The translations under genes were made by a program, and so were the position numbers. Positions 14,477 to 21,838 of a stretch of DNA of 40,544 bases are shown one piece after another. Source of the stretch: an uncultured Ruminococcus sp. Lineage in GTDB: Bacteria > Bacillota > Clostridia > Oscillospirales > Acutalibacteraceae. The stretch covers positions 1 to 40,544 of the forward strand of contig CADANT010000012.1 of the NCBI GenBank assembly GCA_902789345.1. Reading direction: 5' to 3'. How positions within the stretch are numbered: position 1 is the first letter of the stretch; each line of letters begins with the position of its first letter. A model generated the notes under the pieces. It was not told the origin of the DNA, searched no databases, and was given only the letters and a program-made list of their open reading frames with translations.

Positions 14477-15988
14477 TTAATGCTTCCTATTCCTGTTTTG
14501 GAAGCAACTCTCCATCCAATTGATAAAATCTTCCTCTGTCAGCTTTCCATCAATACATTCATTTCTTTTTGTCATAGCCTCATACTTCCACTTTTTAAAA
14601 TCCTTTTCAAGAATGGTATGAGCCTTAACTCTGGCGGAATATCTCTTGTAATATTTGTTATAAATCTTAATGGCGGCGTTGTCCGCCGTTTTCTTTTTAT
14701 AATTTTCAAGTGCCATAATATCCTGACAGTTCCGAGTTTCACCCTCGGCAATTCTGTCGCAGTAGTTTGTGTTGTAGTTGCCTTTCATAATAAAATACCT
14801 GCCACAACGTTTGCACTTTCTGAAGCGAATATCTTGTTCAAGCATTTTCGTAAATTCAAGTTCAAGTGCTTTCCTGATGTTTCTGAATTTATAACTTGTG
14901 TTAGGGGAGATAGGAAAACGACAGAATACTTCCATTTTGGCATTACTTAAATTATATTTCTTTTGAAATTCCTTATGCTGTTCCGTCGGCTCATATTCAT
15001 TCATAATTCTGCTGAGAAAATCTTCTTGAGATAAATGAATCGGCAAGATTTTTCCATTGGGATTGCTTCTGCTGTAACTAAAATACTCCTCTCTCTGAAT
15101 TGTCAGAGGCTGATTATGAATTATTTTGTAAAGATAATACCTTTCAGCCGGCTTGATTTTCTCCATTACCTCCGGATAAAAGTCCTCGTCAAAACAGAAT
15201 TCTATTAATTCCTTATACTCATTCTGTAATGTAAGCAGATAGTTGTAATACCACTTGAGACCTTCAACAGGTAAGTTTTCTTTCAAAAACACCGGAGGAC
15301 AAATAGCTGAGTATAAAGACGCATTTGCTATATTCTCAATGAAAAGTTTGCTGTTTGTATATCTAAAGAACATTTCAACATTTTCCTGATTGCAGTTGTA
15401 TATTTTTTCGGGTTTTTCATTAAATTCAATGTGCCTTTTCTCTTCGCTGTTTTTAATGAAGTTGTCAAAAGCAGAAACAAATCCGTAGCTTTCTTCAAAT
15501 GGTGTTTTAAAGTCTGCATAGATAAAATCAAGTATTCCCTCACCTATTTGCAGGTTAATGACAGCACCGCTCAGCACATTATGAAGCGGCTCTTCTTTTT
15601 TAATTTCATATTCGTCCATAAGGTCTTGAAAATACTCGTCACACTCATCCCAGTCAATATTATATTTTGCAGAGAAATGTTCTCGCAAGGCTTTGTTTTT
15701 CTCTAAGCCTTCAACTCTACTCTGTTCATAATCAGCAATATCTTCATCAGACAAAATATCAGGACGAACCTCTCTGAGTGAGCGTTCAAGTTCTTCAAAT
15801 TCATCAATAGCGTCCTTCATAGACAGGTCTTCATTAACCCTATCAACTTTGATTGAAAACAATTTCGAGTCCGGATCGAATGATGCAAAGTTAATGAAGA
15901 AATCATAGTACACATAGCTGTTGCTTTGCCTTGCAAGATTATATTTTTCGTAATCTGTATGTTTATATTCCGAGTAATCTTTTTTCAT
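14477..15988 (-). CDS. DUF6076-like zinc-ribbon protein
   Basis: A 503-residue protein. The C-terminal region carries four cysteines in a zinc-ribbon-like pattern, CKRCGRYF (392-399), NYCDR (409-413) and a Cys near 421, as in proteins annotated DUF6076. These are, to my knowledge, common next to relaxase and integrase genes in Clostridia elements. The N-terminal 350 residues are acidic and mostly helical, without recognised motifs. GAGGAG precedes the ATG. It is divergent from the excisionase-like gene and has its own strong promoter. No function is established; the zinc ribbon suggests nucleic-acid binding. Confidence 0.75.
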   Translation of the reverse strand: MKKDYSEYKHTDYEKYNLARQSNSYVYYDFFINFASFDPDSKLFSIKVDRVNEDLSMKDAIDEFEELERSLREVRPDILSDEDIADYEQSRVEGLEKNKALREHFSAKYNIDWDECDEYFQDLMDEYEIKKEEPLHNVLSGAVINLQIGEGILDFIYADFKTPFEESYGFVSAFDNFIKNSEEKRHIEFNEKPEKIYNCNQENVEMFFRYTNSKLFIENIANASLYSAICPPVFLKENLPVEGLKWYYNYLLTLQNEYKELIEFCFDEDFYPEVMEKIKPAERYYLYKIIHNQPLTIQREEYFSYSRSNPNGKILPIHLSQEDFLSRIMNEYEPTEQHKEFQKKYNLSNAKMEVFCRFPISPNTSYKFRNIRKALELEFTKMLEQDIRFRKCKRCGRYFIMKGNYNTNYCDRIAEGETRNCQDIMALENYKKKTADNAAIKIYNKYYKRYSARVKAHTILEKDFKKWKYEAMTKRNECIDGKLTEEDFINWMESCFQNRNRKH

Positions 15989-16056
15989 AATCTACTCCTC
16001 ATTTTAGAAAATCTAAATTCTTTTAAAATTAGATAATTAACATCACTCTAACTAAG

Positions 16057-16085
16057 ATTATACAATTCTATTGTCTGACTGTCAA
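16057..16085 (-). promoter_or_regulatory. promoter of the DUF6076-like gene
   Basis: On the minus strand: consensus -35 TTGACA (16080-16085), 17-bp spacer, -10 TATAAT (16057-16062). The palindrome ACAAT-TCT-ATTGT (16062-16074) lies in the spacer next to the -10. A weaker divergent promoter (TTGTCT at 16071-16076, TATTTT at 16094-16099) overlaps it and would serve the excisionase-like gene, so the two directions may compete. Confidence 0.75.
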
Positions 16086-16118
16086 TTTTCTGTTATTTTA
16101 AAATCAGAGGTGATGAAG

Positions 16119-16328
16119 ATGAAAGAAAATTTCTATAAAAGCTATGACGAACTGCCGTTGATGTTATCAGTGCTGGAAATTGCAAAAGTGCTTGGAATAT
16201 CAAAGACGAGTGCGTATGATCTGGTCAGGTCAAAAGGCTTTCCTGTTTTGAAAATTGGTTCAAGGCTTATAGTGCCGAAAGATAAATTTCGGAAATGGGT
16301 TGAGCAGAACATAGGAGGAAGCATTTGA
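16119..16328 (+). CDS. excisionase-like HTH protein
   Basis: A 69-residue protein with a MerR/excisionase-type winged helix: PLMLSVLEIAKVLGISKTSA, YDLVRSKGFPVLKIGSRLIV, then PKDKFRKWVEQNIG. This is the classic Xis/HTH_17 pattern. The ATG at 16119 is chosen because AGAGGTG lies 7-8 bases upstream; ATG 16113 is too close and the 16071 extension has no site. It overlaps the next gene. It is likely a recombination directionality factor for excision from tRNA-Pro, or a regulator of the mobility operon. Confidence 0.82.
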   Translation: MKENFYKSYDELPLMLSVLEIAKVLGISKTSAYDLVRSKGFPVLKIGSRLIVPKDKFRKWVEQNIGGSI

Positions 16329-16684
16329 AATATAATTCTATAAATAATGCAAAACATTACTTCACTCTGCCGAATGAAATATTCTGTATCGGCTTATCCT
16401 CCGGAGAAATTGCCGTGTACAGTTATCTTTTAAGGTGCGAAAACAGAAAAACATATCAGTGCTATCCGAGCTACCGCACAATCGGACATGCATTGAAAAT
16501 GAGTCAGAATACGGTCAGGAAATATGTTCAAAGCCTTGAAGAAAAGCACCTGGTTGAAACTGAAAAGACGGAAGTCTACACAAAGACCGGACAAAAGAGA
16601 AACGGAACATTGCTCTATACTATCCGTCCAATCACCGAGGCGATAGATTACTTTCACAGTGAGCAGTTGAGGAGAAACGTATAA
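16325..16684 (+). CDS. helix-turn-helix protein, replication-initiator type
   Basis: A 119-residue protein. It begins YFTLPNEIFCIGLSSGEIAV, and a winged-helix DNA-binding segment covers CYPSYRTIGHALKMSQNTVR through YVQSLEEKHLVETEKT. This is the layout of the N-terminal domain of RepA_N/phage replication initiator proteins; the catalytic or oligomerisation part is absent. The start is TTG inside the TTGA that ends the previous gene, six bases after AGGAGG, so translation is coupled. A role in element replication or regulation is inferred from family and position. Confidence 0.75.
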   Translation: MKYNSINNAKHYFTLPNEIFCIGLSSGEIAVYSYLLRCENRKTYQCYPSYRTIGHALKMSQNTVRKYVQSLEEKHLVETEKTEVYTKTGQKRNGTLLYTIRPITEAIDYFHSEQLRRNV

Positions 16685-16780
16685 TTTCGAGGAAATTATG
16701 AAAAGCAGGTTAAAGTGAGGCGTCTCCCCACGGGTTTACATCAGACGGCAGAGCCGACTGTTATGCGGTTTTGCAGTATG
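16681..16780 (+). other. candidate origin of transfer
   Basis: The gap before the relaxase operon holds a perfect 8-bp inverted repeat (ATAATTTC-GAG-GAAATTAT, 16681-16699), a second imperfect one (GCGTCT ... AGACGGC, 16720-16748) around CCCCACGGGTTTACATC, and a small GGC-AGA-GCC hairpin. Inverted repeats directly upstream of relaxosome genes are where an oriT is expected. The nick site cannot be assigned from the sequence alone. Confidence 0.35.
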
Positions 16781-16812
16781 TCAAAAATCAAAATTTGAGG
16801 TGTCTATCAAAA

Positions 16813-17214
16813 ATGAGCGAAAATAAGAAGAAATATGCCTATTGGATGAAACCTTCAATGGTAGAAGAAATAACAGAAATGCTTGATACAGCAAATGCAA
16901 CTTCAAAAAGTGATTTTGTCTGTCAGGCGGTTAATTTCTATATTGGTTATCTTCATCAGCAAAAATGTATTGATTATCTTTCTCCTATCCTTGCACAAAC
17001 CATAAAAAGTGAAATTGAAAGCGTTGAGAAAAATATTTCCGAAATGCTGTTCAAGGTGGCTGTAGAACAAGCAAAGCTGAGTAATATCGTTGCAGCAACA
17101 AATCAGATTGATAATCATTCGTTGTCAGCACTCAATAAGCTTTGTTCAGAAGAAGTCGCAAGGAACAACGGTATCATAACATTTGAAAATGCGTACAAAT
17201 TCCAACGAGGTTAA
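16813..17214 (+). CDS. relaxosome accessory protein (MobC-like)
   Basis: A 133-residue protein. Residues 1-50 (KYAYWMKPSMVEEITEMLDT then SKSDFVCQAVNFYIGYL) resemble a ribbon-helix-helix DNA-binding domain. The rest is a long helical region suited to oligomerisation. ATG 16813 has GAGGTG ten bases upstream; a longer frame from 16771 lacks a site. It is followed after three bases by the relaxase gene, the usual position of the accessory protein that binds oriT and loads the relaxase. Confidence 0.7.
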   Translation: MSENKKKYAYWMKPSMVEEITEMLDTANATSKSDFVCQAVNFYIGYLHQQKCIDYLSPILAQTIKSEIESVEKNISEMLFKVAVEQAKLSNIVAATNQIDNHSLSALNKLCSEEVARNNGIITFENAYKFQRG

Positions 17215-17217
17215 TAA

Positions 17218-18576
17218 ATGTCGAAGATTATTTTTACAAGCCGATATATAAAAAATCCTGCATCATCAAATGCAGGTAAGCTGATAAAATATATGGGCAC
17301 TCGTGAGGGCGTTGAGAAACTACCGAATGGTATTGATTACTCCCCCGCTACCAAAAAGCAAAATGATTTGATATGTATTGCACTTAAAACCGTTCCGGAG
17401 TCTTGGGATTATCCTGAGATGAAATCCTATCTTGAAAATAAGACAAAGTCTAATGCAACAGAATTTCTCAACGAATTTCTTGAACGCAATGCTGACAGGA
17501 TAGGCGGTGTTAAAAAGCTGGTGAACTATTATGCCGAAAGACCCGGTGTTGAGAAGTTAGGTAAGCACGGATTGTTTTCTCAAACTGATGAGAAAATAAA
17601 TCTTGATGAGGTAGCGGATAAAGTTTCAAATCACAACGGAATTGTGTGGACTCATGTCATAAGTCTTAAAAGAGAAGATGCCGAAAGGCTAGGCTACAAC
17701 AATGCAAATGCTTGGAAAAGTTTAATCAGAAGAAACGCTCTTGAGATTGCCAAAGCTCATAAAATAGAGCCAAGCGACTTGCAATGGTACGGAGCATTTC
17801 ATAACACAACGCATCATCCGCACATTCATCTTATGATTTACTCAAAGTCAGGACAAGGCTATCTCACAAACAAAGGCATTGAAAGTATGAGAAGTGCATT
17901 AGGCAATGATATTTTCAGAAATGAGCAGTACAAGCTGTTTGAAATGCAGACAGAAATCCGTGACGAGCTAAAAAACGAATTAAAGAATGTAATTGATGAT
18001 TTGCTTGAAAATATTAATAATGATTTTTATGTTTCCGATAAAATGGTTAAGCTGTTCAGAAAACTTGCTGAACAGATCAAAAGTTACAATGGAAGATTGA
18101 TGTATGGTTATCTTCCTAAATCAATCAAAGAAATCGTCAACAATATTGTAGCGGAACTTGCAAGGGATAAAAATCTTGCAAAACTCTATTCAAAGTGGAA
18201 TGAAATCAACCGAGAAAAACTGTCGCTGTACTACGATAAAGAAAAGCTCGATATACCTCTTGAAGATAACAAGGAGTTCAGAAGCATCAAGAACTATATT
18301 TTGAAGTCGGTTAATTTGATATCACAGACAATGCCTGAAAATGAGATTGATAAACCTACTGTTAAACAATCTGTTTCAGGAATAGTCCTTACGCTCGCAA
18401 AATTGATTGCAAACAGTTGCAAGCATAAACGAGCAAAATTATTTGGTCAGGTTGATAGCAAACTGAAATCCAAGCTTGAGGAGAAAAAGCTTGCTCATGG
18501 TCTTAAAACCGACAGAACAGTTAATCAGAATGAAATCGAAAATGATGAAGAGCAGGGATTTACAATGTCAATGTAA
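17218..18576 (+). CDS. MobP3-like relaxase
   Basis: A 452-residue relaxase. The metal-binding histidine cluster is clear at HHPHIHLMIYS (199-209), preceded by GIVWTHVISLKREDAERLG (141-159) and an N-terminal IIFTSRYIKN region with Tyr-10 as a candidate nucleophile. The pattern fits the MobP3 group of Gram-positive relaxases. The C-terminal half is helical and probably binds DNA or a coupling protein. It would nick one strand at oriT and lead it into a recipient. No coupling protein or secretion genes lie in the element, so it must use a conjugation system supplied by another element. Confidence 0.88.
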   Translation: MSKIIFTSRYIKNPASSNAGKLIKYMGTREGVEKLPNGIDYSPATKKQNDLICIALKTVPESWDYPEMKSYLENKTKSNATEFLNEFLERNADRIGGVKKLVNYYAERPGVEKLGKHGLFSQTDEKINLDEVADKVSNHNGIVWTHVISLKREDAERLGYNNANAWKSLIRRNALEIAKAHKIEPSDLQWYGAFHNTTHHPHIHLMIYSKSGQGYLTNKGIESMRSALGNDIFRNEQYKLFEMQTEIRDELKNELKNVIDDLLENINNDFYVSDKMVKLFRKLAEQIKSYNGRLMYGYLPKSIKEIVNNIVAELARDKNLAKLYSKWNEINREKLSLYYDKEKLDIPLEDNKEFRSIKNYILKSVNLISQTMPENEIDKPTVKQSVSGIVLTLAKLIANSCKHKRAKLFGQVDSKLKSKLEEKKLAHGLKTDRTVNQNEIENDEEQGFTMSM

Positions 18577-18655
18577 TCCCTTGATTTTTTTAACATTTGG
18601 TCTGGATAATCCGAAAGACTTGTGATATCCTGTGTTGCTGAAAGAGGTGATAATA

Positions 18656-19858
18656 ATGGCAAAAAGGAGACCATCCGGTGAGGGTGCAATCAGGAAAAGA
18701 AAAGACGGTCGTTGGGAAGGCAGAATCGTTGTCGGTCACAAATCAGATAACAAGCCTATATTCAAATCTGTGTTTGCAAAAACACAAAAGGAATTGATGC
18801 CAAAACTGCACAAGCTGATTGACGAATACAGCAATATTGAGCTTTCAGAGGACAGCAATATGCAGCTTGACAAATGGCTTGATGTATGGCTTGAAAAATA
18901 TGCAAAACCGACGGTTAAAAACTCAACCTACAACGGTTATAAAAATGCGCTTAAATATGTCCGCCCTTACCTTGGCAAGAAGATATTAAGGCAAATTACC
19001 ACTTCGGATATTCAGAAGATGTATAACACTGTGAAAGCTAAAGGCAGGAAAAAGCCAAAATCTGATGCTGATACTTCTCTGTCGGATTCCACCTTAAGAG
19101 GAATACATATGGTACTGCATCAGTGTATGGATTCGGCTGTGAAAAATCATCTGATTTCAAAAAATCCTACGGATGGAACAACAATACCTAAACGCAATTA
19201 CAAACAGAAACAAATTCTTGATGACAGTCAGCTTGGCATATTCACCGAAGCGATAAAGTATTATCCGGAATGGTACGACTTCTTCTACACAGAAATTACA
19301 ACAGGCTTAAGGCGAGGCGAAATCTGCGGATTAAAATGGACAGACCTTGACAGAGAAACAGGTATGTTGAAAATCGAACGCTCTATAACAATCGGCTCAG
19401 GAGGTAAGGTTGTAATTGGCAAAACAAAAACAGAAACAGGCAAAAGAAAAATCCTCCTGTCGCCAAGCACGCTTCATATTCTCAAAAAACGCAGTGAAAA
19501 TCAAATCAGCGAATGGATATTTCCAAATCCTTTGCATCCCGAAAAACCTGTATCCCCCAGTGTTGCATACAGTAAGCTGAAAGAAATTTTGAAAAGTGCT
19601 AATCTGCCTGATATAAGATTTCACGACTTACGCCACACATTTGCAACACATGCTATTGCAAGCGGAGTAGATGCAAAAACGCTGTCAAACATACTAGGAC
19701 ACACTAATGCATCATTTACGCTTGACACATATACACATGTAACAACCGATATGCAGCAAAATGCGGCAGATATAGTCGGTGATTTTATGGAAGATATTTT
19801 CGGAAAGGAGCTAAAACCTTGGCAAAAAGAAAGCGAAAAAGCGGAACAGGCACAGTAA
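18656..19858 (+). CDS. tyrosine recombinase (integrase 1)
   Basis: A 400-residue integrase of the Tn916/lambda type. An N-terminal AP2-like arm-binding domain (GEGAIRKRKDGRWEGRIVVG, residues 8-27) precedes a core-binding SAM-like domain (about 70-165) and the catalytic domain with R219 (TGLRRGE), HDLRH (323-327), H349 (ILGHT) and Tyr-359. All catalytic residues are present, so it is probably active. ATG 18656 has GAGGTG six bases upstream. It overlaps integrase 2 by 40 bp. Nucleotide identity with integrase 2 over the RKDGRWEGRIVVG segment points to an old tandem duplication. Confidence 0.92.
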   Translation: MAKRRPSGEGAIRKRKDGRWEGRIVVGHKSDNKPIFKSVFAKTQKELMPKLHKLIDEYSNIELSEDSNMQLDKWLDVWLEKYAKPTVKNSTYNGYKNALKYVRPYLGKKILRQITTSDIQKMYNTVKAKGRKKPKSDADTSLSDSTLRGIHMVLHQCMDSAVKNHLISKNPTDGTTIPKRNYKQKQILDDSQLGIFTEAIKYYPEWYDFFYTEITTGLRRGEICGLKWTDLDRETGMLKIERSITIGSGGKVVIGKTKTETGKRKILLSPSTLHILKKRSENQISEWIFPNPLHPEKPVSPSVAYSKLKEILKSANLPDIRFHDLRHTFATHAIASGVDAKTLSNILGHTNASFTLDTYTHVTTDMQQNAADIVGDFMEDIFGKELKPWQKESEKAEQAQ

Positions 19859-21288
19859 GATTGCGTAAAGACGGTCGCTGGGAAGGCAGAATCGTTGTCG
19901 GTTACAATGAAAAAGGCAATCCAAAAACAAAAAATGTACTTGCTCCGACAAAAGAAAAGTGTATAGAAAAACTAAATACTCTGCAAAAAGAGCTTGCAAT
20001 AAACTTGGAGCAAAGCAACAAAAATATAAAGCCTGAAATGAAGTTTGGTGATTGGATTGACTTTTGGTACAAAAACTACTCGAAACCCAAACTCCGCCCT
20101 ACAACACAGGAGGGGTACGAAAACAGCATCTATAATCATATCATCCCACAACTTGGAAGAATACCGCTGAACAAATTAACGCAAAATGACTTTCAGCTGT
20201 TCTACGCACAACTCAAAAGCAACGGACGACTCAAGGACAGAGAAAAATCAGGAAAAGGCTTATCAGACCGAATGATAAGAGCCTGCCACGCAATATGCAG
20301 AACGGCACTCGAAAAAGCAGTCAAAGAAAACCTGATTAAGCAAAATCCGACTGAGGGTTGCAAACTGCCTCCAAAAAAGGCAAAGGAAATGCAGATACTC
20401 ACAACAGAAGAAATGCAACGCTTTCTCATACAAGCAAAGGAAGAAGATTTTTATGTACAGGCAATACTTGAATTGTCAACAGGACTCAGGCGAGGTGAGT
20501 TTTGTGCCTTGCAATGGGATGATCTCAACTTTGAAACAGGTGAATTGCAGATAAAAAGGCAGATCAATCGAGTAAACGGAGAGCTCAGAATTTCGGAACC
20601 TAAAACAAAATCTTCAATCAGAACATTGATACTACCGCCTTCTGTACTTAAAATTCTCGCCGACTACAAAAAGACCGTAAACTCAAAATGGATATTCCCG
20701 TCAAAAGTCAAAGAGGATTCGCCGCTTGACCCGAATTCTCTGCGGAAGAAAATGCAGAGAATATTAGAGCATGCAAACTGCAAAGTTGTAAGATTTCACG
20801 ATTTGCGTCACACCTTTGCAACCACAGCACTTGGACACGGTATGGATGTAAAAACCTTGTCATCAATAATCGGTCACGTCTCGTCAGCTACAACGCTTGA
20901 TATATACAGTCACGTAACAGATAGTATGCAGCTTCAGGCGGCAAAAAAGATTGAAAAAGGAATCGGCAAAAACGAGCAATTTGAGGCAAATGAATCTCCG
21001 ATAGGGGAACTACCCGCCAACAGGAAAAAATCGCCGAATCAAGCGAATTTCGAGCCGTATAAAGGAAAAATCAGAAAGCCGGGCACCGGCAGTCTGTATC
21101 ATGTCAGCGAAAACCTATGGGCAGGCAAATATTCACCCACAGGTGCAGACGGCAAGAAGATACAGCGAAATGTATTTGCCAAAACAAGAGAAGAATGCGA
21201 AATCCTGCTTCAGGAAATGATTGTAAAAGTTAAAGCAGAAATTGCAGAAGAAAAGGAAAGAATGAAAAATCAAAACAAGTCGGCATAA
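19819..21288 (+). CDS. tyrosine recombinase (integrase 2) with extra C-terminal arm-binding domain
   Basis: A 489-residue integrase starting at TTG, ten bases after AAGGAG. Domains: N-terminal AP2-like arm-binding domain (GTGTVRLRKDGRWEGRIVVG, 9-28), core-binding domain (75-175), catalytic domain with R224 (TGLRRGE), HDLRH (327-331), H353 and Tyr-363. Beyond the usual end a linker of about 45 residues leads to a second AP2-like copy: GTGSLYHVSENLWAGKYSP, then GKKIQRNVFAKTREECEILL (about 423-470). It matches the N-terminal domain position by position. This extra domain explains the length (normal is ~380-410). It is the last gene before attR. Confidence 0.92.
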   Translation: MAKRKRKSGTGTVRLRKDGRWEGRIVVGYNEKGNPKTKNVLAPTKEKCIEKLNTLQKELAINLEQSNKNIKPEMKFGDWIDFWYKNYSKPKLRPTTQEGYENSIYNHIIPQLGRIPLNKLTQNDFQLFYAQLKSNGRLKDREKSGKGLSDRMIRACHAICRTALEKAVKENLIKQNPTEGCKLPPKKAKEMQILTTEEMQRFLIQAKEEDFYVQAILELSTGLRRGEFCALQWDDLNFETGELQIKRQINRVNGELRISEPKTKSSIRTLILPPSVLKILADYKKTVNSKWIFPSKVKEDSPLDPNSLRKKMQRILEHANCKVVRFHDLRHTFATTALGHGMDVKTLSSIIGHVSSATTLDIYSHVTDSMQLQAAKKIEKGIGKNEQFEANESPIGELPANRKKSPNQANFEPYKGKIRKPGTGSLYHVSENLWAGKYSPTGADGKKIQRNVFAKTREECEILLQEMIVKVKAEIAEEKERMKNQNKSA

Positions 21289-21293
21289 CAATG

Positions 21294-21327
21294 CTCAAAA
21301 TTTGCGCCATAGTAAACAAAGATAAGC
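21294..21327 (+). repeat. element repeat, copy C
   Basis: Third copy of the 34-bp repeat, five bases after the stop codon of integrase 2 and about 200 bp from the right attachment site, in the same orientation as A and B. Read in frame from an ATG it would give MLKICAIVNKDK, similar to the reading of copy A, but no long frame follows. Confidence 0.65.
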
Positions 21328-21342
21328 AAAATAAAAAAATAT

Positions 21343-21388
21343 GGTTTCGGAAAGATAGGAATTGTGCTTCCCGAAGCCTTTTGTCTTT
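21343..21388 (+). terminator. terminator of the mobility operon
   Basis: GGTTTCGGAAAG pairs with CTTCCCGAAGCC (one bulge, one G-U) around a short loop, followed by TTTTGTCTTTT. It ends the transcript of the integrase genes before the right attachment site. Confidence 0.75.
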
Positions 21389-21486
21389 TATTCATTCATC
21401 TACAAAGATTATTCTGGCAAAGAATAATAGAGTGATCATAAATGGTCAAAGCTGTGGTCAAGACAATAAATCAAAGCAAAAAGAAA

Positions 21487-21525
21487 AACCGCTAAACAGC
21501 CTTAAAATAGCTTGTTTAAGCGGTT
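21487..21525 (-). terminator. element-borne terminator for tRNA-Pro
   Basis: On the minus strand AACCGCTTAAACA pairs with TGTTTAGCGGTT (one bulged base), followed by TTTCTTTTTGC. It sits directly downstream of the tRNA-Pro 3' end within the element and replaces the host terminator displaced to 1142-1174. Confidence 0.78.
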
Positions 21526-21530
21526 ATCCG

Positions 21531-21575
21531 TGGTCGAGGTGACAGGACTTGAACCTGCGGCATCTTGGTCCCAAA
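21531..21575 (-). repeat. right attachment site (within tRNA-Pro)
   Basis: Identical over 45 bases to 1176-1220; the match stops at the 3' side of the anticodon loop. The segment forms the 3' half of the intact tRNA-Pro, so integration kept the tRNA functional. Confidence 0.93.
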
Positions 21576-21607
21576 CCAAGCACTCTACCAAACTGAGTTA
21601 CACCTCG
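21531..21607 (-). tRNA. tRNA-Pro (anticodon TGG)
   Basis: Complete 77-base tRNA on the minus strand. Acceptor CGAGGTG pairs with CACCTCG, then A and an encoded CCA (21531-21533). D-arm AACTCAGTTTGGTAGAG, anticodon stem CTTGG/CCAAG with loop TTTGGGA, anticodon TGG, and T-arm GCAGGTTCAAGTCCTGT. It has its own promoter. Its 3' half is the integration target. Confidence 0.96.
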
Positions 21608-21647
21608 AAGTGTTAAATTTGTTTGTCCGTCTCTCGACGACTTCTAT

Positions 21648-21676
21648 ATTATATCGTATGGTATATGTTTTGTCAA
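21648..21676 (-). promoter_or_regulatory. promoter of tRNA-Pro
   Basis: On the minus strand: -35 TTGACA, 17-bp spacer, -10 TATAAT, about 40 bp upstream of the tRNA. A perfect consensus promoter, as expected of a stable-RNA gene. Confidence 0.88.
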
Positions 21677-21838
21677 CAATTTTTTTAAAAAATTTATTTG
21701 ACTGATTTTGCGAATAATAAACATTCTTTATGACTAGGTTTAAATGCCGCTTTTTAGGAAAATAACGGGGACATATTTTGAAAGGGTTAGAAGCCTTACG
21801 GATTTTAATGTTGGTTAAAAAATAGACTCGGCGTATAT

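Larger units (their letters stand above)
1176..21575. mobile_element. integrative mobilizable element in tRNA-Pro
   Basis: The ends are set by a perfect 45-bp direct repeat (1176-1220 and 21531-21575) equal to the 3' half of tRNA-Pro(TGG), from anticodon loop to CCA. The right end keeps the whole tRNA. Inside, next to the right end, are two tyrosine recombinase genes, a MobP3-like relaxase, a relaxase accessory gene, an excisionase-like gene and an HTH replication-type gene. No VirB4, VirD4/TcpA or other conjugation gene is present in the 20.4 kb, so it is mobilizable rather than self-transmissible. The left 13 kb is cargo, mostly defence-like. Confidence 0.92.

Noticed and set aside
14375-14950. 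191-codon plus-strand frame
   Set aside because: Begins in the DUF6809 terminator and repeat B and runs antisense to the DUF6076-like gene, which has a clear site, promoter and zinc-ribbon motif.
1176-21575. Self-transmissible conjugative element
   Set aside because: No VirB4, coupling ATPase, VirB6 or lytic transglycosylase gene among the intact genes; only relaxase functions are present.
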